In this document: positions 16,976 through 25,643 of the stretch, in pieces | Layout: each line of letters begins with the position of its first letter | Numbering within the stretch: the stretch's first letter is position 1 | NCBI RefSeq assembly: GCF_001020985.1 | Contig: NZ_CP011542.1 | Coordinates: 124,001-188,000, forward strand | Length of the DNA stretch: 64,000 bases | Source of the DNA: Corynebacterium mustelae | Lineage (GTDB): Bacteria > Actinomycetota > Actinomycetes > Mycobacteriales > Mycobacteriaceae | Direction: 5' to 3' | Notes under the pieces: model-generated | The model's input: only the letters and a program-made list of their open reading frames with translations | What the model was told of the DNA's origin: nothing | The model's database searches: none | Program-made: the position numbers and the translations under genes

Positions 16976-18004
16976 ACGCAGCGATTCCCAGGCGGCTAAC
17001 AACGTATCGGACTCGGCTTGATTGGTTACAGTGATCCGGAGCCCCTCATCAAAAGCCCGCACAATTACCCCCGCTTCTGCCAGCTGTGCCGCAACCGACT
17101 GTGCTTCTGGCAACGGTAGCCACACGAAATTCGCCTCCGATGGAGCTGTCTTGAGTTGGGTAGCCATTCGGTCGCGTTGCTTGATTACCTCATCGGTGCG
17201 TTCTAACAACTCATCGCAGGCGTTCAAACTAGCGATCGCACCTGCCTGCGCCACAGCGTTTACCCCAAACGGTAACGCCACTTTATTCAGCGCTTCGATC
17301 ACCGACGGATTTCCAAATGCGTACCCAACCCGAACACCAGCAAGACCATAAGCTTTAGAAAACGTTCGCAATCCCACGAGGTTATCGAATCGGCCAATCA
17401 GTTCTGTCGCAATGGGGGTATCGTCAGCTCGCACATACTCGAAATACGCCTCATCTAAAGCCACAATGATGTGTTTGGGTACCTGTGCCATAAATTCAAG
17501 AAAATCAGACTCGCTCACGACAGTGCCGGTGGGATTATTTGGGTTGCAGACGAAAATCAGTCGGGTATGTTCCGTAACGGCGGCTGCCATAGCAACCAAA
17601 TTGTTACGCCCGGCGTCGTCAAGCGGTACTGGCACCGGTGTCGCACCAGTCACCTGGGTAAAAATCGGGTAAGCCTCAAAGCTGCGCCACGGAAAGATAA
17701 CCTCATCTCCCGGCCCTGCAGTAATTTGAACCAATTGCTGACATAAAGCCGATGAGCCGCAGCCCACCGCAACCTGTGATGGTTCAACCCCCAGCTGCTC
17801 TGCAAGTGCGGTGACTAACTCTGTCGCTGCCATATCGGGATAGCGGTTAGCCTGACCCGCAGCCTCAGACATTGCGGATACCGCTGCCGGAAGCGGTGGA
17901 TGGGTTACCTCATTGCTTGATAATTTGATCGCATCAGGCCATCGCTTGCCGGGAACATACGAGGCAATGGTGTCGATATCAGGGCGAATAAACGGCGCAT
18001 TCAT
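16973..18004 (-). CDS. pat: Histidinol-phosphate / aromatic amino acid aminotransferase
   Basis: 343-aa class I/II PLP aminotransferase of the HisC subgroup. CNPNNPTGT binds the cofactor ring region, ALDEAYFEY holds the conserved Asp/Tyr, and RTFSKAYGLAGVRVGY carries the PLP lysine. The orthologous position in C. glutamicum encodes Pat, which makes phenylalanine from phenylpyruvate; histidinol-phosphate activity is an alternative. Start at ATG 18004, seven bases after TAGGAT (leaderless); upstream codons are out of family. The tyrA gene 3 kb away fits aromatic biosynthesis. Confidence 0.85.
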   Translation of the reverse strand: MNAPFIRPDIDTIASYVPGKRWPDAIKLSSNEVTHPPLPAAVSAMSEAAGQANRYPDMAATELVTALAEQLGVEPSQVAVGCGSSALCQQLVQITAGPGDEVIFPWRSFEAYPIFTQVTGATPVPVPLDDAGRNNLVAMAAAVTEHTRLIFVCNPNNPTGTVVSESDFLEFMAQVPKHIIVALDEAYFEYVRADDTPIATELIGRFDNLVGLRTFSKAYGLAGVRVGYAFGNPSVIEALNKVALPFGVNAVAQAGAIASLNACDELLERTDEVIKQRDRMATQLKTAPSEANFVWLPLPEAQSVAAQLAEAGVIVRAFDEGLRITVTNQAESDTLLAAWESLR

Positions 18005-18123
18005 GCAACATATCCTAACCACTTTGTTACCAGCCCGAAGCGTTAATACCGTCGTTTTTGTCGACATTTGGAACTAGGCGCTGGATTGAGTAATATTGGG
18101 CGGGATTCAAAATGAATCTTGTT

Positions 18124-18212
18124 GGAGACGTGCCAGAGCGGCCGAATGGGGCTCACTGCTAATGAGTTGTCCTTTTAACGAAGGACCGGAGGTTCAAATC
18201 CTCTCGTCTCCG
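18124..18212 (+). tRNA. tRNA-Ser(GCT)
   Basis: 89 nt. Acceptor GGAGACG/CGTCTCC, anticodon stem CTCA/TGAG with loop CTGCTAA (anticodon GCT), long variable arm and TTCAAAT loop. CCA not encoded. Confidence 0.95.
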
Positions 18213-18217
18213 CACCT

Positions 18218-18258
18218 AAACCCGTTTCGTTAATTCTTGCGAGACGGGTTTAAATTTT
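18218..18258 (+). terminator. Terminator after tRNA-Ser(GCT)
   Basis: A 12-bp stem (18218-18229 with 18240-18251, one G-T wobble), 10-base loop, followed by AAATTTTAT. Confidence 0.75.
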
Positions 18259-18653
18259 ATCGATTTCTCTTTCACGGCTTTGAGTCGAGGAAACTGAACC
18301 CTAATGGCTATAACGTGCGTTAGCGTGAACTCCAACTCTAGCTACCAGGGTTATCTTGCGGTTTGCCCGGTGTTTTAAACATTGAAAGAAGGCTACCGAT
18401 GAAGACGACTAGATCACCCCTGCATGTGCCCCTTAATGGGGGTAGGTGACTTAATGCTTGGTATAAATTCGGCCGCAGGTAATCTCAATAATGGTGCGAA
18501 TTGGCGTAAAAGTAGGGGCACAAAACCATATTTATGCTGTGGGAATTGTGAGTTTATGGGTACGCTAAGGAAGAAATGGGTTTTCAATAACAGCCTTTCT
18601 TGAATGTGAGGCTGTTGCGGGAAGCTGTGTATCCCAAACCGAAGGCTACGATC
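18259..18653 (+). other. About 400-bp leader region of the DASS transporter gene
   Basis: No full-size gene. It holds a 16-codon open frame (separate entry) with its own ribosome-binding site. The remainder shows no RNA family I recognise. The length of the leader suggests post-transcriptional control of the transporter, which is inference. Confidence 0.4.
18399..18449 (+). CDS. Possible 16-codon leader peptide
   Basis: ATG at 18399 follows AGAAGG with good spacing and reads MKTTRSPLHVPLNGGR, then TGA. A CCCC-TTAAT-GGGG hairpin lies inside its last codons. The ribosome-binding site and start region (GAAGGCTACCGATGAA) echo those of the transporter gene 250 bases downstream (GAAGGCTACGATCATGAG). 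It may be a regulatory leader or a relic of duplication. Confidence 0.3.
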   Translation: MKTTRSPLHVPLNGGR

Positions 18654-20231
18654 ATGAGTACCCCAATTACCCACGAATCCTCATCGCACGCACTTGCCGA
18701 AGATGCCGAGATTCGTGATGTTTCCGAATGGCGCCGCCAAATAGCTGGTCTAATTATTGGACTTGGCTTAGCGCTAGTGATCTATCTTGTATTTCCTGCC
18801 GGGGCGGTCGACGTTGTCGCCAAAGCCGACCCGGAACTTGATGTCACCTATGAAGCACTGCGGATAACAGCAGCAGTCGCCGTACTCATGGGTGTGTGGT
18901 GGATGACGGAAGCTATCCCACTGGCCGCCACGGCGCTAGTGCCGCTTATCGCGTTCCCGCTGTCGCAGGTTATCTCGTTCAAGGATATAGCCGCGCCATA
19001 CGCATCACCCACGATTTTCCTATTCATGGGTGGGTTCATCCTTGCCCTGGGCATGCAACGATGGAACCTGCACAGACGTCTCGCGCTTAATGTGGTGCTC
19101 CTTGTCGGAACCAAACCAAAGCAATTGGTGGCTGGTTTCATGATCGCCACTGGCTTCCTATCCATGTGGGTCTCCAACACGGCAACAGCTGTCGTGATGC
19201 TGCCCATTGGTGTCTCTGTGCTACAACTTACCGCCGAAACCGTTGGCGGAATGCGTAATCAAAAACGTTTCGCAACTGGCCTGATGCTCGCCATCGCGTA
19301 TGCTGCCTCCATCGGCTCGCTGGGCACAATCATTGGTACACCACCAAACACCATGCTGGTTGCCTACATGGCAGAATCTCACGACATCCATATCGGATTT
19401 GCCCAATGGATGATCGTCGGCGTTCCCTTGGCGGTACTCTACATGGCTATCGCATGGTTCGCCTTGGTGACCATCTTCAAGCCAGAAATCAGCTCCATCC
19501 CCGGTGGCAGGGAATTGATCCGCGCCGAACTGCAAAAAATGGGCAAGATGGGAATTGGCGAAACCCTCACCGCCATCATCTTTGCCGGTGCCGCACTGGC
19601 ATGGGTTTTTGTTCCACTCATCATTGACAAACTCGGATGGAAGATCGAAGTCAGCGACGCAGCTATCGGACTTACCGCCGCAATGCTCATGTTCATCGTG
19701 CCCGCCGATGTGAAAACCGGCGTACGCATCATGGACTGGAAGACAGCCAACGAACTTCCATGGGATGTGTTGCTGCTCTTCGGTGGCGGCCTCGCCCTAT
19801 CGAAAATGTTCTCCGACTCTGGTCTTTCGTTGTGGATTGGTGAACTGGCTAAAGGCCTCGGCGCGCTGCCATTGATCCTGCTCATCTTCGCTATTGCTGC
19901 ACTTGTATTGATACTTACTGAGTTCACCTCCAACACCGCTACTGCCGCAACATTCCTGCCCATCATGGCGGGTGTCGCCATTGGCCTTGGTTTGGCGCAA
20001 AACGGGGATCAAAACATTCTCCTCCTGACCATCCCGGTCGCGCTGTCTGCCACTTGTGCCTTTATGCTTCCGGTCGCCACCCCGCCGAACGCTATTGCCT
20101 ACGGCTCTGGTTTCGTGAAAATCGGCGACATGATCAAAGGCGGTGTCTGGCTCAATATCATTGGTGTTGTCTTGGTTACGATCGCCACCTACTTCTTGGC
20201 GGTTCCAGTATTCGGCATGGTGTTAGGCTAG
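18654..20231 (+). CDS. DASS/SLC13 family dicarboxylate-sodium symporter
   Basis: 525-aa membrane protein with about 12 helices. SNTATAVVMLPIGVSVL and TEFTSNTATAATFLPIMAG are the two SNT motifs that form the sodium and substrate sites of the family (VcINDY type), confirming the inverted-repeat fold. Likely imports C4-dicarboxylates such as succinate, fumarate or malate, like DccT of C. glutamicum. Start at ATG 18654 with GAAGG eight bases upstream; 18 upstream codons are rejected. An 11-mer repeat copy lies 13 bases after the stop. Confidence 0.86.
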   Translation: MSTPITHESSSHALAEDAEIRDVSEWRRQIAGLIIGLGLALVIYLVFPAGAVDVVAKADPELDVTYEALRITAAVAVLMGVWWMTEAIPLAATALVPLIAFPLSQVISFKDIAAPYASPTIFLFMGGFILALGMQRWNLHRRLALNVVLLVGTKPKQLVAGFMIATGFLSMWVSNTATAVVMLPIGVSVLQLTAETVGGMRNQKRFATGLMLAIAYAASIGSLGTIIGTPPNTMLVAYMAESHDIHIGFAQWMIVGVPLAVLYMAIAWFALVTIFKPEISSIPGGRELIRAELQKMGKMGIGETLTAIIFAGAALAWVFVPLIIDKLGWKIEVSDAAIGLTAAMLMFIVPADVKTGVRIMDWKTANELPWDVLLLFGGGLALSKMFSDSGLSLWIGELAKGLGALPLILLIFAIAALVLILTEFTSNTATAATFLPIMAGVAIGLGLAQNGDQNILLLTIPVALSATCAFMLPVATPPNAIAYGSGFVKIGDMIKGGVWLNIIGVVLVTIATYFLAVPVFGMVLG

Positions 20232-20335
20232 CGGCGGCACCCTCGCTTTTCGACGGCTAAAATGCCAATCTAAATGGGATTTTGCCAAAACTGTGTAACG
20301 AGTGTATTGTTCTTTCTTGTTGCACAGCAACCTAA

Positions 20336-20408
20336 GCGCCCGTAGCTCAACGGATAGAGCATCTGACTACGGATCAGAAGGTTGGGGGTTCGAATCCCTC
20401 CGGGCGCA
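20336..20408 (+). tRNA. tRNA-Arg(ACG)
   Basis: 73 nt. Acceptor GCGCCCG/CGGGCGC, anticodon stem TCTGA/TCAGA with loop CTACGGA (anticodon ACG, read as ICG after TadA editing), TTCGAAT loop. The TadA gene lies 2 kb downstream. Confidence 0.96.
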
Positions 20409-20414
20409 CACTTA

Positions 20415-20455
20415 AAACCCCAGGTCAAACCTACAATAACCTGGGGTTTCCTCAT
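20415..20455 (+). terminator. Terminator after tRNA-Arg
   Basis: An 11-bp perfect stem AAACCCCAGGT / ACCTGGGGTTT (20415-20425 with 20439-20449) followed by TCCTC; weak U tract. Confidence 0.7.
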
Positions 20456-20601
20456 GCCTAAACCGCACATAGCACCAATGATATTGTTGCAGGTTGTTGC
20501 TTCTCGCAGGGAACACTGAAGGAACAGATTGGGAAATCCACGATCTACTCTTCAAAAGTATGTGATAGTGGAGAACATCACTATGAGAAAGGTGAAGCTC
20601 G

Positions 20602-20751
20602 ATGAGTGATGTTTTCAAATCTATAGACGCCTTGTATTCAGATCGCATCCGGTTGCTCCAGGTCGATCCAGAACGCTACTTTCAGCTCTACCCTCGCCCA
20701 AAATTTGGTTTTCAGCTAACAGGATCAGATTCTTGCAACGAAAAGGAGTAG
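20602..20751 (+). CDS. Small hypothetical protein, 49 aa, possibly a gene remnant
   Basis: MSDVFKSIDALYSDRIRLLQ onward, with AAAGGTGA before the ATG. Its codon use looks genuine. It ends just before AAAAGGAG and a second start codon (20758) that opens only nine codons. The pair looks like the leftover of a decayed two-gene operon. No family recognised; the rest of 20456-20827 shows nothing clear. Confidence 0.35.
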   Translation: MSDVFKSIDALYSDRIRLLQVDPERYFQLYPRPKFGFQLTGSDSCNEKE

Positions 20752-20826
20752 CTAAAATGCTAAGTCGGCGGATTCTCTGGAGTTAAAAACTCGGTCGGTG
20801 TCTAAGGCTTAAGTTCTCACGGAACG

Positions 20827-20850
20827 AAAACCCGCGTTAAGCGGGTTTAA
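20827..20850 (-). terminator. Terminator of tyrA
   Basis: AAACCCGC (20828-20835) pairs with GCGGGTTT (20841-20848) around GTTAA. On the minus strand the stem is followed by TTCG, directly after the tyrA stop. Confidence 0.7.
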
Positions 20851-20855
20851 CGCCG

Positions 20856-21914
20856 TTACCCCTTCCCATTTTCCCACAGCACTTCAATCCGAGCCCCGAG
20901 GCTTTCTGCTTGTATAAGTTGACGCACCCAACCATCTGCGCCGGGGTGCAGGCGAAACACTGGCCGGTTGGATACGGGGGTGGGGCTGACGGATTGTTCG
21001 ACGTTTAACCCGGAGCGGGCTTCGAATCGAATGCGGGATCTGTAGCCATTATCAACGAGTTCTTCCAAGGACGGGTGGGTTTGTATAAGGTTGGCTCGGG
21101 CGTCGTTAAGTAAGGAGAGCGCTTCGTCGAGGGCGTCGAGAAGCGCCACGCTATTGGTTTCGCACATTGCGCGCACAAGCGACGGCGCGGAGCCTGCGAC
21201 CCGGGTGGCGTCGCGGAAGCTGCCAGCGGCAAGGGAGAGTGCGAGTGCGCCACCGTTATCGCCGATGATTGCCAGTGTCTCGGCGAAGATGTGGGGGAGG
21301 TGGCTCACCCGTGCGACGGCTGCATCATGTTGTTGTATCCGGGCGGGTATGACTTCAGCACCTACCTTGGTGGCCATATGAACTACATCTACCCACAGGC
21401 TAATCCAGTCTTCTTCTAATTCATCTTCTTTGTCTGCGGCATGGTCGAAGGTGACTACCCAGACTGCGCGCCGGAATAGTTCTGGGTTGGAGGCTTCCCA
21501 GCCGGAATTAGCGGTACCTGCCATGGGGTGTCCGCCGACGTAGCGTGCTTGCATGTTGCGTGCTCTAACGAGGTCATAGACTTCACCTTTGACGCTTACT
21601 ACATCGGTAAAGCCGCAGCTAGGTGCGTGCTCATTGATGGTTTCAAGCAGGGAATCAATGGCGGGCATGGGGGTAGCCAAGACGATGAGTGCGTTGTCGG
21701 CTTCGGCCCGGGTTAGTGTTTCGATTAAATTATCGCTAACGTCGTAGCCTTCTTTCGCGGCGGCGCGGGCGGCGGAGGGGGAACGGTTGAAGCCGTAGGC
21801 GATCACACCTTCGTCGATTAGCGCACGAAGAAGCGACCCCCCGATCAATCCGAGGCCGAGAATGCAGACAGGGCGGGAAATTTCATTGATGCTCACCTGA
21901 CAAGTGTGACACAT
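20856..21914 (-). CDS. tyrA: Prephenate dehydrogenase TyrA
   Basis: 352 aa. VCILGLGLIGGSLLRAL is the NAD(P)-binding Rossmann loop; VGGHPMAGTANSG holds the catalytic His region of the prephenate dehydrogenase family. Converts prephenate (or arogenate, the usual corynebacterial route) to the tyrosine precursor. C-terminal 60 residues after about 290 are not part of the catalytic core. ATG 21914 chosen; GTG 21896 is an alternative six codons in. Only 20 bases separate it from the divergent tadA-associated gene. Confidence 0.88.
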   Translation of the reverse strand: MCHTCQVSINEISRPVCILGLGLIGGSLLRALIDEGVIAYGFNRSPSAARAAAKEGYDVSDNLIETLTRAEADNALIVLATPMPAIDSLLETINEHAPSCGFTDVVSVKGEVYDLVRARNMQARYVGGHPMAGTANSGWEASNPELFRRAVWVVTFDHAADKEDELEEDWISLWVDVVHMATKVGAEVIPARIQQHDAAVARVSHLPHIFAETLAIIGDNGGALALSLAAGSFRDATRVAGSAPSLVRAMCETNSVALLDALDEALSLLNDARANLIQTHPSLEELVDNGYRSRIRFEARSGLNVEQSVSPTPVSNRPVFRLHPGADGWVRQLIQAESLGARIEVLWENGKG

Positions 21915-21920
21915 AACGAC

Positions 21921-21926
21921 TACGGT
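21921..21926 (+). promoter_or_regulatory. Leaderless -10 box (TACGGT)
   Basis: TACGGT lies eight bases before ATG 21935 in the 20-bp gap between two divergent start codons. No Shine-Dalgarno. Confidence 0.45.
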
Positions 21927-21934
21927 TATTCGGT

Positions 21935-22414
21935 ATGGAGCGTAATTTTGCAGTAACTGTTACCCGCGGCGATGGTTCGTGGGAAGTCCGGCCATTCAAA
22001 GATAAGTTTTCGTCGCTGGACACCTCTGTTCAGGCGGTGCGTAATTTGCGTGCCGAGTCTGCTGCGTTTGCGTTACTGTGTGTCGATGATGAGTATTTTG
22101 TGATCGTGCGTCCAGCGCCAACGGGGACTCGACTGTTCCTCTCAGATGCGTCCATGGCGGCAGTGGATGACTTCGCCGCCATGATTTTGGAAGAAATAGG
22201 GGTGGAGATCCCAGATATTTCGGAAGAAGAATTTGCCGACACGGAGGGGTGGCCGGAAGGCGACTTTGATATTTTGGCCGATCTTGGGGTGGGGGAGCAG
22301 GTGTTGAGCATTATTTGCGATGAAACGGAGTGGTGGGCTTCGGAACAGCTCCAGCGGCTCGCTGAGGAATTAGGGTTCGAGGAAGAGCTCAATCGCGCGG
22401 CGAAGTTGGATTAG
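21935..22414 (+). CDS. tRNA adenosine deaminase-associated protein
   Basis: 159-aa acidic protein of the family always found next to tadA in actinobacteria (MERNFAVTVTRGDGSWEVRP, then DFAAMILEEIGVEIP and WWASEQLQRLAEELGF). Biochemical role unproven; likely assists the TadA deaminase. Its stop is three bases before the GTG of tadA, so they are cotranscribed. Confidence 0.85.
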   Translation: MERNFAVTVTRGDGSWEVRPFKDKFSSLDTSVQAVRNLRAESAAFALLCVDDEYFVIVRPAPTGTRLFLSDASMAAVDDFAAMILEEIGVEIPDISEEEFADTEGWPEGDFDILADLGVGEQVLSIICDETEWWASEQLQRLAEELGFEEELNRAAKLD

Positions 22415-22417
22415 TCG

Positions 22418-22921
22418 GTGGACACGCCTGCTTTTCGACGCCCCCCGGCCCTGCCGCGACCAGCTTTTCAGGTTCAAGCGGCGCAGCTGATGCACGAGGC
22501 AATCGCGGTGGCGCGCACTACCCCAACCGGCGACATCCCGGTTGGGGCGATCGTTCTTAACCCAGCCGGTGAGATAATTGGCACGGGTACGAATCGTCGG
22601 GAAACAGACAACGACCCCACAGCCCATGCGGAAATCATGGCTATCCGCGAGGCTGCTTGCAACCACAACGATGGATGGCGGCTTACTGATTGCACCCTTG
22701 TGGTTACCCTTGAACCGTGCACCATGTGCGCTGGGGCTATAGTGGGGTCTCGGTTAAAGCGTCTTGTGTTCGGTGCATTTGAACCCAAAACAGGCGCATG
22801 CGGCTCCGTTTTCGACGTCGTACGCGATAGGCAGGTATTACATTCACCTGAAGTGCTTGGCGGAGTTTTGGCGGATGAATGCGCAGCTCTCTTGGCAGAT
22901 TTCTTCACGGGTTTGCGGTAG
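22418..22921 (+). CDS. tadA: tRNA-specific adenosine deaminase TadA
   Basis: 167 aa. Zinc ligands and catalytic Glu are H70-A-E72 and P100-C101-TM-C104. The enzyme deaminates A34 to inosine in tRNA-Arg(ACG), whose gene lies 2 kb upstream. GTG start three bases after the preceding stop; the first 20 residues are Pro/Arg rich and an 11-mer repeat occurs in codons 5-8, so the true start could be a little later. Length matches E. coli TadA. Confidence 0.9.
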   Translation: MDTPAFRRPPALPRPAFQVQAAQLMHEAIAVARTTPTGDIPVGAIVLNPAGEIIGTGTNRRETDNDPTAHAEIMAIREAACNHNDGWRLTDCTLVVTLEPCTMCAGAIVGSRLKRLVFGAFEPKTGACGSVFDVVRDRQVLHSPEVLGGVLADECAALLADFFTGLR

Positions 22922-23008
22922 CTACAAAGTTGCTGTGCCCCACGCCACACCAGTTTTCGGTAGTGTGGGCTGATGTAAGTACACCAAATAAAACATAAGG
23001 AGTTACCA

Positions 23009-23248
23009 ATGGGTGACATTGAAAATACCTTCGACGACCTCAAAGGCAAGGCAAAGGAAACCGCTGGCGACCTTACCGGAAACGAAAGCCTCGAAAACGA
23101 AGGCAAGGCAGATCAGGTGAAATCTGATGTTCGTTCCGCTGTGGAAAACGCAGGCGAACACATTAAAGACGCTGTTCACGACGCTGGCGAAGCCGTCAAG
23201 GACGTAGCCAACAAGGTGATTGGTTCCTTCAAGAAGGACGACGCCTAA
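23009..23248 (+). CDS. CsbD family stress protein
   Basis: 79 aa: MGDIENTFDDLKGKAKETAG opens with the CsbD motif (GKxKExxGxxTGN), and the C-terminal half is a charged amphipathic helix (VKDVANKVIGSFKK). The family is induced by general stress in many bacteria; molecular role unknown. AAGGAG before the ATG. Standalone gene. Confidence 0.85.
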   Translation: MGDIENTFDDLKGKAKETAGDLTGNESLENEGKADQVKSDVRSAVENAGEHIKDAVHDAGEAVKDVANKVIGSFKKDDA

Positions 23249-23278
23249 ACCGCTTAAAGGTTGTCATCGTTTGCAATC

Positions 23279-23335
23279 GGTGATGGGTCTGGCATGGGGA
23301 TTTGCCCCATTTCGCCCCATCACCTAGGATTTTCA
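23279..23335 (+). terminator. Terminator after the CsbD gene
   Basis: Nested hairpin: outer GGTGATGGG / CCCATCACC and inner ATGGGG / CCCCAT, followed by TAGGATTTTC, just ahead of tRNA-Ser(CGA). Confidence 0.7.
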
Positions 23336-23338
23336 AAC

Positions 23339-23429
23339 GGTGGCGTGTCCGAGCGGCCGAAGGTGCTCGCCTCGAAAGCGAGTGTTGGGTAACCCCCAAC
23401 CGCGGGTTCAAATCCCGCCGCCACCGCCA
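23339..23429 (+). tRNA. tRNA-Ser(CGA)
   Basis: Acceptor GGTGGCG/CGCCACC, anticodon stem CTCGC/GCGAG with loop CTCGAAA (anticodon CGA), long variable arm, TTCAAAT loop. CCA is encoded here (23427-23429), unlike the other serine tRNAs in the window. Confidence 0.95.
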
Positions 23430-23456
23430 TTGTCATCAGTCGCGACATGGTGGACA

Positions 23457-23504
23457 TAACCGGTGATTGGTGTTCTGGAATAGGAACCATCACCGGTTTT
23501 TTGT
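23457..23504 (+). terminator. Terminator after tRNA-Ser(CGA)
   Basis: AACCGGTGAT / ATCACCGGTT stem with a purine-rich loop, followed by TTTTTTG. Strong intrinsic terminator. Confidence 0.8.
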
Positions 23505-23806
23505 GTCAAGGGGTTCGTGTTGGATGGGGGTTCGCATTCGTTTTTAGAGCACGTCCTAGCAGTCGGCAACGAGGCGTTTGTGGCGTGTCGGTGCGTTAAG
23601 AGAAGGTAGCGTCTCTGGTTTCACGGCTTCCGCACCGAAATAACGAACCCTGCTGGGTTCTGTGGTCAATTTCGCGGTGTGGCCGTGGTGAATGCTATTA
23701 GCGGGCGGCCGTGTGGTTTTGATGAAGACTATTCATATGTCAACGATGTCGCTACAGACCCTGTCAACTATCAATCAGTGAACCCTAGAACAGAAATGTA
23801 ACTATC
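23505..23806. other. Gene-free stretch before the IS element
   Basis: About 300 bases without a supported gene. A 14-codon frame at 23738 (MSTMSLQTLSTINQ) and scattered stops look like degraded coding DNA. The target duplication of the IS begins at its right edge. Confidence 0.35.
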
Positions 23807-23837
23807 TCATAAGCCCACACATCGCCGTTGTAGTCAT
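23807..23837 (+). repeat. Target site duplication, left copy (31 bp)
   Basis: TCATAAGCCCACACATCGCC and the next 11 bases are repeated exactly at 25482-25512 on the other side of the IS. Long, variable target duplications are typical of the IS1634 family. Confidence 0.9.
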
Positions 23838-25481
23838 CCTGACTTGCACAGTTTTAGTACGACATTTTGTTGAGGATTTCTTGGGCTTCTGGTGTGATTT
23901 TTGTGGGGATGGTTATCGGGCCGTGGGGTGTGTTGATGGTTACGTCTCGTAAGGGTTCGAGGATGTTGATGATTTTTTGTCGACTGAATCCGGTGAGATC
24001 TTGTAGGAAACGTGCGACGGCTAGGGCGACAAAGACGAGATTTAGGTGGGCGCGGATGGAATCTTCTTTCCGTACGTACATTGGCCTGGCTTGAAGGTCG
24101 CTTTTTGCCATTCGGAAACTTCGTTCCACTTCGTATAGGTCATGATATGTTGCAATGATTTGTTCACCTGACATGTCCTCGGCCGAGATGTTGGTGATGT
24201 ATCCTTTCCAGCCTGCTAGTTGTGACGCTTTTTCAAAATCATCAGTGTTGAACTCACAACGGCCGCTGGTGTGGGTAACAAACCGTGCCCGTTTTTGTTT
24301 CCGCGTTCCTGTGACGATTTCTTCAGCACGTTGACGTTGCTTGGCAAGAGTGTGCTTGTCGTTGGCAAATCGCTTGTGTGAATACTGACAGACCATTCGC
24401 CGTGTGGTTCGGTGAGTTGTGCTAGGGCCCATTGTTTTCGTTGATTCGACGATATGCCCATCATCAATAGCGTGTCCTGTCTCATTGATGGGCATATCCA
24501 TCTTGTAGGGAGCTTTGGACATTCTTGCCCCGATAATGAATTGAAACCCAAGCGCTTCTAGATGATTGCAGTTGTCCGCAGAAATCATGCCAGCATCGGC
24601 GACAACAATGATATTTTCCACGTTATGCCGCCTGCGAAAGCTATTCAGTACATCAATCATGGTGAGTGCTTCTGCTTTGTTTCCCTCGAAGCAGGAAATT
24701 TCCAAGGGAAGTCCACGGCTATCAACAAGCAGTCCCACAACAACCTGTGGATCGATACGACGCTCTTTCGAGTACCCCACTTTACGTAAATCGTCTTCAC
24801 GATCTGCTTCAAAATACAACGTCGTAACGTCATAAAGCACCCACGCTACTGTGCCACGTGCCAGGCTGAAATCAAAACATGCTCGGGAAAACGCACTGTA
24901 CTTATCCTCATCAAAAGCTGTTTTCACTGCAGCTGAAACCGTGTTGCGATGAACAGCAGGTAACCCTAACCGTTGAAGCACCATGGGTACTTGTGACTTC
25001 GAAGAAGGCTGGACTACACGTGCAAAAACAGTGCGGGCAAAAACAGAATCCACCGGATAGATCGCATCAAAACCAAGCGTCGACCACGCACAAGCAAAAA
25101 CATCCAATAATACGCGAGCAGTCATCGACTCCACCGTCAACGAGTCTTCGGTATCACCTGCCACTGGTAACTCAAGATCTAACTCAAGCTGATCAGCGTA
25201 AAGCAGATCACGCGCTTTTTTGAGTAAAGCGTGAAGTTCAATCTCGTTATGGGCAGAACCGACATGATAATCCACCACAGTTCGGCGATGCACATCCCGC
25301 ACGATCTGCACGGCAGTCGCACCGCTAGCAGTCCTAACTTTCCTAATCCGCACCACACAACAAGACTAACAAGCCCAAAAAACCCACCAAATTAGTACGA
25401 CAAAAACCCAAAAAACACCCTAAAACCCCAGCTCACCCACAACCAAACCCACCAAAACCACAAACCACTGTGCAACTCAGG
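23838..25481 (-). mobile_element. IS1634-family insertion sequence, 1644 bp, apparently complete
   Basis: Terminal inverted repeats CCTGACTTGCACAGT (23838-23852) and ACTGTGCAACTCAGG (25467-25481) match at 14 of 15 positions. A single intact transposase fills most of it. A 31-bp direct repeat flanks it. Intact ends, intact gene and perfect duplication point to a recent insertion. The 11-mer repeat of the window is absent from it. Confidence 0.92.
23854..25356 (-). CDS. IS1634-family DDE transposase
   Basis: 500 aa, intact. The DDE catalytic residues are visible as YDVTTLYFEA (Asp 1), VVADAGMIS (Asp 2) and YHDLYEVERSFRMAKSDLQ (Glu with the YREK-like signature of the IS4 clan). Size and motif spacing fit IS1634/IS1549. 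The stop is close to the left inverted repeat. No frameshift or internal stop seen. Confidence 0.93.
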   Translation of the reverse strand: MVRIRKVRTASGATAVQIVRDVHRRTVVDYHVGSAHNEIELHALLKKARDLLYADQLELDLELPVAGDTEDSLTVESMTARVLLDVFACAWSTLGFDAIYPVDSVFARTVFARVVQPSSKSQVPMVLQRLGLPAVHRNTVSAAVKTAFDEDKYSAFSRACFDFSLARGTVAWVLYDVTTLYFEADREDDLRKVGYSKERRIDPQVVVGLLVDSRGLPLEISCFEGNKAEALTMIDVLNSFRRRHNVENIIVVADAGMISADNCNHLEALGFQFIIGARMSKAPYKMDMPINETGHAIDDGHIVESTKTMGPSTTHRTTRRMVCQYSHKRFANDKHTLAKQRQRAEEIVTGTRKQKRARFVTHTSGRCEFNTDDFEKASQLAGWKGYITNISAEDMSGEQIIATYHDLYEVERSFRMAKSDLQARPMYVRKEDSIRAHLNLVFVALAVARFLQDLTGFSRQKIINILEPLRDVTINTPHGPITIPTKITPEAQEILNKMSY

Positions 25482-25512
25482 TCATAAGCCCACACATCGC
25501 CGTTGTAGTCAT
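25482..25512 (+). repeat. Target site duplication, right copy (31 bp)
   Basis: Exact copy of 23807-23837. Joining the flanks without the IS restores a short minus-strand frame with DDYNGDVWAYEIV, so the target may itself have been degraded coding DNA. Confidence 0.9.
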
Positions 25513-25643
25513 CGATCGCTACATGGTTGGCATGACCCGTGTTTCTGTTTTTGAAAAGTCAGCGATACCAGGTTCTAGGTTTTGTTGTCAGTGAGTGTGC
25601 TTGATTGGTTGTCAGTGATGTCTTAAGCGTCAATTGATGGTTT

